Of a stretch of 64,000 nt of DNA, positions 1 through 11,248 are shown piece after piece. The translations under genes were made by a program, and so were the position numbers. The DNA is taken from positions 248,001 to 312,000 of the forward strand of contig CAVTND010000010.1 of assembly GCA_963735955.1 (NCBI GenBank), written 5' to 3'. Under the pieces are notes generated by a model that was not told the DNA's origin, did not search any database, and was given only the letters and a program-made list of their open reading frames with translations. Position 1 is the first letter of the stretch, and each line of letters opens with the position of its first letter. The stretch is from CAVTND01 sp963735955. GTDB taxonomy: Bacteria > Pseudomonadota > Gammaproteobacteria > Burkholderiales > Burkholderiaceae_F.

Positions 1-744
1 GCCAGTATCTCGGCATCGCGCTTGACCGCCGGCGATTGGGCGTTGCGAAGAATCTCTCCTGCGGTAACAGCCATGGTTGTCAGCGGTGTCGCCAGTTCAT
101 GTGCGGCGCCCGCTGCCAAGGCGCCGACTCGCAGCACGGCTTCATCGCGCAACGCGATCTGCGCAGCTCTTGCGAGCTCTCGATCGTGATCACGCAGGCT
201 TCCGACAATCCGCAGGACAAACCACGCTGTGATTCCCGCTGTCAGTGCAAAGCTCAACCACTGTCCGAAGACGAGCAGATCGGTCGGGACCGGACCGGCT
301 CCTTTCATTTCGAGAGGAAGGCGGATTCGACTCAGGACAGCGAAGGAAGTGATGACAGCAACAATCCCCACCGCGGCCCACTTCAAGGGCAGCAGCAGGG
401 CCAGGAGCGCCGAATGAAGGACGAACAACAGGCAGAACGGATTGTCCGTTCCGCCTGAGAGATAGATCAGCAGTGCAAAGGAAACGAGATCGAAACCCAG
501 TTGAACAGCAACCGCCGCCTGGCCCCACTGGCGCGGCGCGCGCAATTGCAGCCAGATCCATCCGTTGAGCAACACCAGTGCCGCAATGACGCTAGCCATT
601 GCGAACAGCGGCAGGATGATGCCTAGCGCTGTCGACAACGGCAATGGCGATCATCTGCCCGCAGACCGCAATCGAACGCAGCACCATCAGTTGCCGGACG
701 CCGGCTTCGAGTGTCGCGGGATCGGCTCGGTCGCCTGAGTTCAC
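1..744 (-). CDS. regB: RegB/PrrB-like redox-sensing histidine kinase, N-terminal part (cut by window edge, one frame break)
   Basis: Read on the minus strand this encodes several hydrophobic segments followed by a dimerisation/phosphoacceptor box. The motif GGTDNPF (about 439-460) matches the conserved loop of RegB/PrrB/ActS kinases that is implicated in quinone sensing, and AAGAAHELATPL (about 93-125) is the H-box, with the phosphoacceptor His encoded at 99-101. The kinase catalytic domain lies beyond the left edge. A GTG at 744 is the most plausible start. The reading frame changes once near 630: the residues before it (LRSIAVCGQM) and after it (ALGIILPLF) both fit the family, so one base is probably missing or extra. 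RegB-type kinases work with a RegA response regulator to control respiratory genes, which would suit the adjacent cytochrome module; no regA is visible here. Confidence 0.72.
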
Positions 745-765
745 GTCAATCGCGTCAGTAAAGAA

Positions 766-787
766 AAGGCCGGCGCACGCCGGCCTT
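766..787 (-). terminator. Intrinsic terminator behind the truncated cytochrome c remnant
   Basis: A perfect 9-bp stem (AAGGCCGGC / GCCGGCCTT) with a 4-nt loop; on the minus strand it is followed by TTCTTT. It lies just after the stop codon of the cytochrome c remnant at 811-864, the same arrangement as the terminator behind the intact copy near 4640. Confidence 0.7.
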
Positions 788-810
788 CATTGCTTTCGGG
801 ACGACGTCGT

Positions 811-864
811 TTACTTTGAAAGGATCCACTTGACGAAGTCTTTCGCATCGTCCGGACTTGAATT
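811..864 (-). pseudogene. Truncated cytochrome c 3' end (remnant)
   Basis: The minus strand encodes only the last 17 residues of a small class I cytochrome c (SSPDDAKDFVKWILSK and stop), closely matching the C-terminus of the intact cytochrome encoded at 4683-4967 (ASPDDVKSLVKWILAM). An in-frame stop at 865-867 cuts the homology, and no heme motif is found upstream in any minus-strand frame, so this is a real truncation rather than a single indel. It keeps its own terminator (766-787). Confidence 0.65.
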
Positions 865-983
865 CTATCGCTCGGCTGGCAGGGCATCGAACGCGGAACG
901 ACGCCGGCCGCTGCTGTCGGCTCACGAAGCGATCGGGGGCTTTTCGGTCTTGTGTTGTCCCGTCACTCGTCGCTTGGGGCACG

Positions 984-997
984 TTGACTTGCGTCAA
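984..997. promoter_or_regulatory. FNR/Anr-type palindrome upstream of the multiheme module
   Basis: TTGACTTGCGTCAA is a perfect two-fold symmetric site of the FNR/CRP class (TTGAY-N4-RTCAA). Its centre is about 77 bp before the ATG of the 11-heme cytochrome. A -10-like TATCGT at 1020-1025 sits at the distance expected for a class II (-41.5) activator site. The binding protein is not encoded in the window. Confidence 0.6.
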
Positions 998-1067
998 GGT
1001 TCGTCCAAGGGCAGTCCTCTATCGTCGCCAAAGCTGCCTCGGTGTGGTCAAGCCGGTGGCCAAGACA

Positions 1068-2340
1068 ATGCGCCGCCCACTCTCGCTCGAGTTCATCCGG
1101 GACGTCGCCGCTGCGTGCGCGGTTCTCGGGGTGACGTCAATTGCGATGCCGAGCGCACACGCTGCGGCCGCCGCGACACCGGATCCCAACGAGACCTGCC
1201 TCGCCTGCCACGCCGACAAGGACGCCAAGGGCGCTGGCGGGAAGTCGATCGCCGTCGACGGTTCGACGTTCGCAAAGTCGGTGCACGGCGAATTGAAGCT
1301 CGAGTGCACCGCCTGCCACGCCGACGTCTCCGCGAAGACAGTTGCCGCACGCCGAGAAGCTCAAGCCGGTCGACTGCGGAAACTGCCACGACAAGCCGGT
1401 CAAGGAGTACGCCGGCACGGTGCACGGCGTGGCCCGCAAGGGCGGAAGCACCGCCGCCGCGACCTGCGTCGATTGCCACGGCAAGCACGACATCCTGCGC
1501 AGCAAGGACCCGGCCTCGCGCACCAGTCATGCAGAGCTCGAGGCGACCTGCGGCAAGTGCCACGCCAACGAGGCGATGGTGCGCAAGGCCAAGATGCCGG
1601 GCGGCAACGTCGGCGCCCAGTTCCACGACAGCATCCACGGACGCGCACTGGCGGGCGCGGCGCGCGGCTCCGCACCGACCTGCACCAACTGCCATGGCGC
1701 GCACAGCATCCGCCCGAAGTCCGATCCGCTGAGTAGCACTCATCGCGCGCAGGATTCCGGACACCTGCGGCGCCTGCCACACGAAGGAGCAGCAGCAATT
1801 CGCCCAGGGCCAGCACGGCAAGCTGCGCCAGGAACGGCAATCTCGGCGCGCCCGGCTGCACCGACTGCCACGGTGCGCACCGTATCCAGGCGCATGACCT
1901 GCCGCTGTTCCAGACCGAGGTCATCAAGGAGTGCGGCAACTGCCATGCCGACTACCTGACGACCTACCGCGACACTTTCCACGGCCAGGTCACGGCGCTC
2001 GGCTACTCGCGCATGGCGACCTGCGCTTCCTGCCACGGCGCGCACGACATGCTGCCGGCCTCGGACCCGGCCTCGATGGTTTCGCCGCAGAATCGCCTCA
2101 AGACCTGCCAGAAGTGCCACGCCGGGGCGACCCAGAACTTCGCCAACTACGACCCGCACGCCAATCGCCACGACCGCGCGCGCAGTCCCGCTCTACTACT
2201 ACGCCGGCTTGTTCATGGAGTGGCTGCTGATCGGCGTGTTCTCTTTCTTCGGCGTCCACACGCTGCTCTGGCTCTACCGTTCGCTGCGCGTGCGGCTCGA
2301 ACGCCGCACCCAGCCCGGCGATCGCGGGGAGGGACGCTGA
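1068..2340 (+). CDS. Membrane-anchored 11-heme cytochrome c (frame breaks)
   Basis: Starts at ATG 1068 with an N-terminal signal segment (hydrophobic stretch ending in PSAHA). Across the frames I count eleven CXXCH heme sites, in order CLACH, CTACH, CGNCH, CVDCH, CGKCH, CTNCH, CGACH, CTDCH, CGNCH, CASCH and CQKCH. The C-terminus is one transmembrane helix (around YYYAGLFMEWLLIGVF) ending at TGA 2338-2340. The gene is broken by about four single-base shifts (near 1335, 1740, 1840 and 2175), but heme motifs continue across each one. Its stop codon abuts the start of the cytochrome b gene, so the two are translationally coupled. Inferred role: periplasmic electron-transfer partner of the cytochrome b. 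The exact family is not recognised. Confidence 0.75.
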
Positions 2341-3153
2341 TGCGCTATTACCGCCGCTTCTCGCGCGCCCAACGCATCATGCACGCCGTCCTGATGCTTT
2401 CGTTCGTCGGCTGCGCTCTGACCGGCCTGCCGCTGCTCTTCTCCGACCAGGCCTGGGCGTCGACGCTGGCGCGCCTGCTGGGCGGATTCGAGGGCGCCGG
2501 TTTCATCCACCGCGTGTGCGCCGTCGTGATGGTCGTGCTCTTCGTGGGCCACGTGCTGCACGTTGCCTTGCGCGCTCTCGCCAGCGGAAAGCCGCGCGGC
2601 CTGCTCTGGGGTCCGGACTCGATGGTGCCGCAGCCGCAGGACGCGATCGACATGTGGCGCCACTTCAAGTGGTTCGTCGGCCGCGGCCCAAGGCCGACGT
2701 TCGACCGCTGGACCTACTGGGAGAAGTTCGACTACTGGGCGGTCTTCTGGGGCATGTTCATCATCGGCGGCTCGGGGCTGCTGCTGTGGTTCCCGGTGTT
2801 CTTCGCCAAGGTTCCTGCCCGGCTGGATGTTCAACATCGCCACCCTGGTCCACGGCGAGGAGGCGCTGCTCGCGGTGGGATTCATCTTCACCATCCACTT
2901 CTTCAACGGGCACCTGCGGCCCGAGAAGTTCCCGATGGACACGGTGATTTTCACCGGGCGGATCTCCGAGGAGGAGCTCAAGCACGAGCGCGCGCTGGAG
3001 TACGAGCGCCTGCAGCGCGAAGGGCGACTCGTCGGACAGGAGGCGTCTGCACCGACGCTCGAGTCGCGCGCGTTCGGCTGGTTCGTGGGCGGGGCGGCGC
3101 TTTTTCTCGGTATCGCGGCTATCGTGCTGATCGTCTATAGCGTCGTTCACTGA
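2341..3153 (+). CDS. Cytochrome b561/formate dehydrogenase gamma-like membrane subunit (one frame break)
   Basis: ATG at 2341 directly follows the preceding stop. The protein begins MRYYRRFSRAQRIMHAVLM and has four or five hydrophobic helices with likely heme-ligating histidines (RIMH, FIHRV, FVGHVLHV). The later HFFNGHLRPEKFPMD stretch is typical of the cytochrome b domain proteins that pair with multiheme cytochromes. A single-base break near 2815 separates the first four-fifths from the last part (FNIATLVHGEEALL onward), which is read in another frame. Another hydrophobic helix lies just before the stop at 3151-3153. Likely role: quinol oxidation (or quinone reduction) in the inner membrane with transfer to the neighbouring multiheme cytochromes. 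The substrate is unknown. Confidence 0.75.
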
Positions 3154-3177
3154 ACGGCGGTCGGGGAGCGCGAAACC

Positions 3178-4566
3178 ATGAAGATTCGGCATCGGTCGCA
3201 AGACGATGATGGGCACCGTGGTCACGCTGCTGGTGGCCGGGATCGCGGTCGCCCTCGCGACGGCTGGCGGCATCGTCGCCTGGGAGTACAGCAACAGCAA
3301 CGCCTTCTGCACCAACATGTGCCACGCGGTGCACCCGGAGGAGCCGGTCGCCCACGCGGCATCGTTCCACGCGCGCGTGAATTGCGTCGAGTGCCACATG
3401 GGCCGGCTGTCGACCCTGGAGCTGATGATGATCAAGCCGACGCACATGCACGAGCTGTGGGGCATGATCGTCGGCTACGAGCGCCCGGTCACCGCACAGC
3501 AGCATGCGCCCGGCGCGCGACTCGTGCGAGGCCTGCCACTGGCCTGAGGCGCGCCATGCCGACACGGTGCGCACCAAGGTGCACTACGGCAAGCCGATGC
3601 GAAGAGCCCCGAGACACGCACGACGCTGCGTGATGCACACCGGCACGGGCGAGGTTCGCGCGAGCGGGACGCAAGGGCATCCACTGGCACATCGCGCAGG
3701 AGCTCACCTACGTCGCGCCCGACCCGACGAAGCAGAAGATCGCGCTGGGTGCGAGTCCAAGGGCGCTGACGGCAAGACGAACGACCTGGTACGACCCCAC
3801 CGCCGGGATCTCACGCGCCGCAGATCGAGAAGCTCGAGAAGCGGCGCATGGACTGCATCGACTGCCACAACGCGTCCGGGCATCCATTCCCCAATCCCGC
3901 GAACCTGGTCGACGAGGCGATCCACGACGGGCGCATCAGCCGCGAGCCTGCCGACCGTCAAGGCGCGCGTTCGGACGGCGATCATCGAGAAGTCGGCCGG
4001 CATCGCCGGCCCGGAAAAGGAGCGCGCGGCGAAGTTCGCAGAGATCATCGCCGCGTCGGCGCCGAAGGACGGCAGCCAGCGGCCAGCAAGGCCGCGAGAA
4101 GGAGTTCGCCGACGCAGATGCAGCAGATCCTGATGCTCACGTCGTTCGCAGCGACCAACGGCAACCGCTGACCTGGAAGACTTTCCCCAACAACGTCGGC
4201 CACATGCGACTTCCCGGGCTGCTTCCGCTGCCACGACGGCAAGCACCTGCGAACGAGAAGGGCGAGGCAATCCGGCTGCAGTGCACGCTGTGCCACGCGC
4301 TGCCGCAGGTGGTCCGCGAGGACGGAGCGCGCAGCGTGGTTTCCACGGTGAGTCCGGATCTCACGCCGCTGCCCAGCCACAGTGAGCCAAACTTCATGCA
4401 CGACCACCGCACGAAGGTCGACGACAGCTGCAAGATGTGCCACGGCAAGATCCAGTGGGGCACCGACGGCGGCAGCTTCTGCTCGAACCCGGCCTGCCAC
4501 GGGCGCAAGTGGCCGGAGATGAACCTCGATGCCAAGGCCGCCGCGCCGGCCGGGAAGAAACCCTGA
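3178..4566 (+). CDS. NapC/NirT-type multiheme cytochrome c with eight heme sites (frame breaks)
   Basis: ATG 3178 begins a short cytoplasmic stretch and one membrane anchor (MMGTVVTLLVAGIAVALA), typical of NapC/NrfH quinol dehydrogenases. Heme sites across frames: CTNMCH (CX3CH), CVECH, CEACH, CIDCH, CFRCH, CTLCH, CKMCH and CSNPACH (CX4CH). Sequences such as KGIHWHIAQELTYVA, MDCIDCHN and PGCFRCHDGKH fit the extended NapC family with a C-terminal multiheme domain. At least five single-base shifts (near 3190, 3500, 3600-3700, 3950, 4080 and 4200-4250) break the frame. As third gene of the module it probably links the quinone pool or the cytochrome b to periplasmic carriers. Confidence 0.72.
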
Positions 4567-4639
4567 GCTTCCTGTCTCATCGACAGGCCGCTTTGCGCTT
4601 CGAATGGCACGACGCTTCCGCGCAGACAGCGAAACAAAA

Positions 4640-4659
4640 AAGCCGGCACTGGCCGGCTT
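4640..4659. terminator. Bidirectional intrinsic terminator
   Basis: Stem AAGCCGGC / GCCGGCTT with loop ACTG, preceded by a run of A on the plus strand (so a T run on the minus strand). It can end the minus-strand cytochrome c gene (stop at 4683) and probably also the plus-strand multiheme operon. Confidence 0.75.
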
Positions 4660-4682
4660 CCTTGTCTGCATAGACACTTGAA

Positions 4683-4967
4683 CTACATGGCGAGTATCCA
4701 CTTGACCAGGCTCTTCACGTCGTCCGGGCTCGCTTTAATCGGCGGGTGTCCTTTGGCGGAGGTCAGATTGGCCACCAGTGTGGCCTCTGCATCCGCCTTG
4801 CCTTTGTATTTCGCCGCGGTTTCCTTGAACGGAGGCCCGATCTTCTTGGCGTCAACGGTGTGGCAGTTGAGGCAACCGCTGCTCTTGGCGAGGGCTTCCT
4901 GCGCCAGCGCAGAACCGGCGCTGGCCAATCCCAGGGATGCCGCCAACGCGACAGTGAACCATTTCAT
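4683..4967 (-). CDS. Small periplasmic class I cytochrome c, 94 aa
   Basis: Signal peptide of about 22 residues (cleavage after SALA), then a single heme site CLNCH at residues 32-36. The rest is a c551/c553-like fold ending in the helix SPDDVKSLVKWIL. The usual sixth-ligand Met region is replaced by AKGHPPIK, so His74 is the candidate axial ligand; there is no other internal Met. Likely a soluble electron shuttle. It stands alone on the minus strand with its own terminator, next to the convergent multiheme module. A truncated copy of its 3' end lies at 811-864. Confidence 0.8.
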   Translation of the reverse strand: MKWFTVALAASLGLASAGSALAQEALAKSSGCLNCHTVDAKKIGPPFKETAAKYKGKADAEATLVANLTSAKGHPPIKASPDDVKSLVKWILAM

Positions 4968-5123
4968 ATTTGCGTCCTCAAGTCATGAGAAAGTGATTGC
5001 TGCGCCGGAGTCCCCTTCGCGCAGCAAACCGCGATCCGGGTTAGTCGCCCGTGGTGCGTCTGGCAGACGCGCTTCGGACCTTGCACGCAGGCCGGCGGAA
5101 CCTGCGGAATTGGGAGCTGCATC

Positions 5124-5609
5124 ATGAGTGAACCAGGAATTCTCGAAGCCTTGCGCGCCTCCCGGCTCGCAACCGAACTGTCCGAGGACGAAGCGCGCGT
5201 GCTCGCTGGGCAGCTGGCATTTCGCGATCTCGAGTCCGGTGCGGTCCTTGTGCCCGAGGGTACCTCGGACGATCACCTGTATGTGATCGTCAGCGGCGCG
5301 CTCGGCGTCGTGCGCGGTGCGGGGACGACCGAAAGCGTAACCCTGTTTGTGCTCGCCCCGGGAGACCTGGTCGGCGAAATGAGCTTTCTTGACGAGACGC
5401 GACACTACGCCGCGCTGATTGCGATCGGCCCGACCAGGGTGTTCGGACTTGAGCGCGAAAAGCTCGAGTCCCTGCTGACCAAGCATCCGCTGCTGGTATA
5501 TCGGGTTATGCGCGCGATCATCCGCACCGTCCACCAGGTTCAGCGCCGCATTTCCATGCAGACGGTCGAGCTCAGCAACTACATCTACAAGCAGCATGGC
5601 CGGTATTGA
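5124..5609 (+). CDS. Single-domain cyclic-nucleotide-binding protein without HTH, 161 aa
   Basis: The first 120 residues form a Crp-type cNMP-binding beta roll (FRDLESGAVLVPEGTS, LYVIVSGALGVV, LAPGDLVGEMSFLDE). The remainder is one long helix with no DNA-binding winged helix, ending at residue 161. The GxxxGExSF phosphate-binding cassette is largely kept (PGDLVGEMSF). Such stand-alone domains can be sensors acting by protein contact; the partner is unknown. It is convergent with the lactate operon, 29 bp from the lutC stop. A second, unrelated-looking protein of the same class is encoded at 36184-36660. Confidence 0.75.
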   Translation: MSEPGILEALRASRLATELSEDEARVLAGQLAFRDLESGAVLVPEGTSDDHLYVIVSGALGVVRGAGTTESVTLFVLAPGDLVGEMSFLDETRHYAALIAIGPTRVFGLEREKLESLLTKHPLLVYRVMRAIIRTVHQVQRRISMQTVELSNYIYKQHGRY

Positions 5610-5638
5610 GTGGGCGGTGAAATCGTTCATCCCTGGAC

Positions 5639-6232
5639 TTAAACGTCCGGATCCGGCAAGGGGATGACAGTAAGCGTGCGAATTCCTTGCGCGCCGTGGA
5701 TCAGGACACCTTCAATGTCGGCCGTTGCCGAGGGGCCGGTCATGAACACACCGTAGCGCGCATCGAAGTGTGCTCGTTCGCGATACGCGAGGTGAAGATT
5801 CTCGACGATCCGGGCCGGGTCGAGCAGCACGATCAGGTGCTGCGCCAGAAACCCCAGCGAGCTCACCCTGAACTGCGTGTCGGTCAACCAGAGTGATCCC
5901 GTCTCTGCGACGCCGAATACCGCACGCACCACACCGACATCGACGTCGTGAAGCTCGTTCGGGGCGCCCACCCGGTCGAGCGGCCGGTTGCCGGCCAGTT
6001 CCGGCACAGCCGAACACACGACCCGGGCGTCGGGAAAAAGCCGTGCAACCAGTGCCTCGAGCCCGTCGTCAGAAGGCTCGACGATCTTTCCGCCCATCCG
6101 CAGGACCCCGGCCTTGAAGCCCTCGAGCAGCGACGTGGCCGCGCGCCGTTCAAAGCCCGGAACCTCGGGTAAAGGCAGGGCCGCGGGCTGGTTCTTGCGG
6201 ATACGGGCCAGGATTTCGCTTCGGCTGTTCAT
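5639..6232 (-). CDS. lutC: LutC/LldG, LUD-domain subunit of L-lactate oxidase
   Basis: 197 residues from the ATG at 6232, which overlaps the lutB stop by the ATGA arrangement; the longer open frame upstream is ignored for that reason. LUD domain features: VFGVAETGSLWL and FLAQHLIVLLDPARIVENLH. The protein is the small subunit of the LutABC (LldEFG) iron-sulfur L-lactate dehydrogenase, which oxidises L-lactate to pyruvate at the membrane. It is the last gene of the minus-strand lactate operon. Confidence 0.9.
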   Translation of the reverse strand: MNSRSEILARIRKNQPAALPLPEVPGFERRAATSLLEGFKAGVLRMGGKIVEPSDDGLEALVARLFPDARVVCSAVPELAGNRPLDRVGAPNELHDVDVGVVRAVFGVAETGSLWLTDTQFRVSSLGFLAQHLIVLLDPARIVENLHLAYRERAHFDARYGVFMTGPSATADIEGVLIHGAQGIRTLTVIPLPDPDV

Positions 6233-7605
6233 GACTTGCCCCGGTTCTTGATGTACCACTGGCGAAATGTCTGTGGCGGAGCAGTGGGAACCTCGCGCTG
6301 CCGGCCCCAGGCGTTGAGCCGGTTGTACATCATGAAGCGCGGCAGGTACTCGATGCTCGAGCCCGCTGTCTCGACGGCGGCGCGGTAGAGCTTCGGGCTG
6401 CTCAGCACCTTGCCGGCAATCTGCATGGCTTCCTGCTTGACGAAGGGAAGCTGATGGCGCGCTGCGATGATTTCACGCCACTTGTAGATCTGCTCGTGGA
6501 TATTGATCTTGACCGGGCAGACGCTGGTGCAGCTGCCGTTGAGCGTCGAAGCAAATGGCAGCGAACTGTACTTACGCAGATTGAAGGTCGGATCGATGAT
6601 GACGCCGATCGGTCCCGAGTACGTCGCACCGTAGCTCAGCCCGCCGCTGCGGCGGTATACGGGGCAGGTGTTCATGCACGCGCCGCAGCGGATGCATTTC
6701 AGGGAGTACCAGAAGTCGGCCATGCCGAGCCGCTCGGAGCGGCCGTTGTCGACCAGGATCACGTGCATCTGGGTGCCGTCGCGCGGGGCGCGGAAGTGCG
6801 AGGTGAGCTGCGTGATCGGCGAACCGAGCGCACTGCGCGAAAGCATCCGCACGAAAACGCCGAGGTGCTCGATGCGCGGAATGATCTTCTCGATGCCGAT
6901 CGACGCGATGTACAGCGGAGGAAGGTTGACACTCAGGTCCGCATTGCCTTCGTTAGTGCAGACGACCACGGTGCCGGTCTCGGCCACGGCGAAGTTCGCG
7001 CCGGTCATGCCCGCCTCGGCGCGCAGGAAATACGGCCGGGTGTGCTGGCGTTGGCTTTCTGCGAGGTAATGCACATCACTGTTGCTTGCATCGGTGCCGA
7101 TGGTCCTGGAAAAGACCCGGGCCACGTCGCCGCGCAGCTTGTGCACCGCCGGCACCACGATGTGGCTTGGCGGTTCGTCGTCGAGCTGCTGGATGCGCTC
7201 GCCGAGATCGGTTTCCATGACTTCGATGCCGCGGTTCTCGAGGAAGGGCCGCATGTCGCATTCATCGGTCAGCATTGATTTGGCCTTGACCAGCGTGCGG
7301 GCACCGTTCGAATTCAGAAGATCGAACACGATCTGGTTGTGCTCGGCGGCATCCCTCGCCCAGTGCACCTGTGCGCCATTGCGTATGGCGTTGCGTTCGA
7401 ACTCCTCCAGATAGTCCGCCAGGTGCGTCAGCGTGTGCTCCTTGATGGCGGAAGCCAGCACGCGGAGTTCCTCCCATTCGGGCAGGGACTCGCTTTCGCG
7501 GTCACGCTTCTTGCGCAGGTCCCAGAGCCGGCGGTCGTGGAACTCGAGATGATCCTTGGCCTCGATGAACTTTGACGAGGCTTCAGAGTGGTCGATCCGG
7601 CTCAT
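6229..7605 (-). CDS. lutB: LutB/LldF, iron-sulfur subunit of L-lactate oxidase
   Basis: 458 residues from ATG 7605 (MSRIDHSEASS), chosen because similarity to LutB begins there and the spacer upstream is a repeat element. The N-terminal LUD domain contains VAETGTVVVCTNEGNADL. It is followed by a 4Fe-4S site CIRCGACMNTCP and a second site reading LNGSCTSVCP, in which the usual first Cys is Asn. This LNGSC form occurs in a subset of LutB proteins. It works with LutA and LutC in L-lactate oxidation. Confidence 0.9.
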   Translation of the reverse strand: MSRIDHSEASSKFIEAKDHLEFHDRRLWDLRKKRDRESESLPEWEELRVLASAIKEHTLTHLADYLEEFERNAIRNGAQVHWARDAAEHNQIVFDLLNSNGARTLVKAKSMLTDECDMRPFLENRGIEVMETDLGERIQQLDDEPPSHIVVPAVHKLRGDVARVFSRTIGTDASNSDVHYLAESQRQHTRPYFLRAEAGMTGANFAVAETGTVVVCTNEGNADLSVNLPPLYIASIGIEKIIPRIEHLGVFVRMLSRSALGSPITQLTSHFRAPRDGTQMHVILVDNGRSERLGMADFWYSLKCIRCGACMNTCPVYRRSGGLSYGATYSGPIGVIIDPTFNLRKYSSLPFASTLNGSCTSVCPVKINIHEQIYKWREIIAARHQLPFVKQEAMQIAGKVLSSPKLYRAAVETAGSSIEYLPRFMMYNRLNAWGRQREVPTAPPQTFRQWYIKNRGKS

Positions 7606-7680
7606 GGTGCACCCTTGGCGCTGCGCGCCGTCCCGCCAAGCGGGAGCGAGCCCTCCTTCGGGCGGCCGGGCGGAGGGCTC
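7606..7680 (-). repeat. Intergenic GC-rich repeat element (variant) ahead of lutB
   Basis: The lutA-lutB spacer, read on the minus strand, aligns with the elements at 13522-13805 and 57772-57847. Shared pieces are CGGCCGCCCGAAGG, the TCCC-GC-GGGA hairpin and CGCAGCGC followed by AGGG just before the start codon. It is the most diverged copy. Like the others it ends within 10 nt of a start codon and may supply the ribosome-binding region. Confidence 0.5.
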
Positions 7681-8421
7681 ATTCACGCGCTCCGTTGAGG
7701 ATCTGCGCGATATGGATGAATTTGATCGGCAGGTCAAGGCGTTCCGCGCAGCCTTTCTGGTGCATCAGGCAGGACATGTCGGCGGAAGCGATGTACTCGG
7801 CGCCGGCTTGCTGGTGGTCGGCCACCTTGTCGTAGCCCATCTTCGCGGACACCGGCTCTTCGAACACCGAGAACGTGCCGCCAAACCCGCAGCACTCATC
7901 CGGCCGCTCGGGCATGACCATGCGGATGCCCTTGACCTTCGAGAGCAGGGCGAGCGGCTTGGAAAACGCGGGCTCCTTTATCTCGGACATCTTCGCGGTG
8001 CGCAGGGCCCGCAGCGACGAGCAGCCGTTATGCAGTCCGACAGCGTGCGGAAACTCGGCCCACGGGAATTCGCGCACCTTCAGCACGTCGTGAACGAACT
8101 CGACCAGTTCGTGGGTGGCGCGGCGAACCTGAAGGGTGTCGGCGTCCTGAGGCACGGCAGTCAGGTGATCACGCACGTGGTGCGTGCAGCTGCCCGAGGG
8201 CGTGACAATGTAGTCATAGCCCCGGAAGTTGCGAACAAACAGCGCCTCGGTCGCCGCAGCGTCGTCATGGCAACCGCTGTTGGCCATCGGCTGGCCGCAG
8301 CAGGTCTGATCGAGCGGATAGTCAACTTCGACACCCAGTCGCTCCAAGAGCTCGAGTGTGGCGATCCCGACTTCCGGGAAGAACGCGTCCACGTAGCAGG
8401 GAATGAACAGGGCGACTTTCA

Positions 8422-8425
<4 letters not shown>
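7679..8425 (-). CDS. lutA: LutA/LldE, CCG-domain subunit of L-lactate oxidase
   Basis: About 248 residues beginning (M)MKVALFIPCYVDAFFPEVG. Two cysteine-rich CCG motifs (DQTCCGQPMANSG and DECCGFGGTFSVF) are diagnostic of LutA/GlpC-type proteins and bind the unusual Fe-S or heterodisulfide-reductase-type cluster. Two ATGs are adjacent (8425 and 8422); the first gives an ATGA overlap with the stop of the upstream D-lactate dehydrogenase gene. Confidence 0.9.
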
Positions 8426-11238
<2,813 letters not shown>

Positions 11239-11248
11239 TTTTGCGCAA

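Noticed and set aside
1068..4566. Programmed frameshifting in the multiheme genes
   Set aside because: There are too many breaks, in both directions, and no slippery sequence is common to them; consensus errors explain them better.
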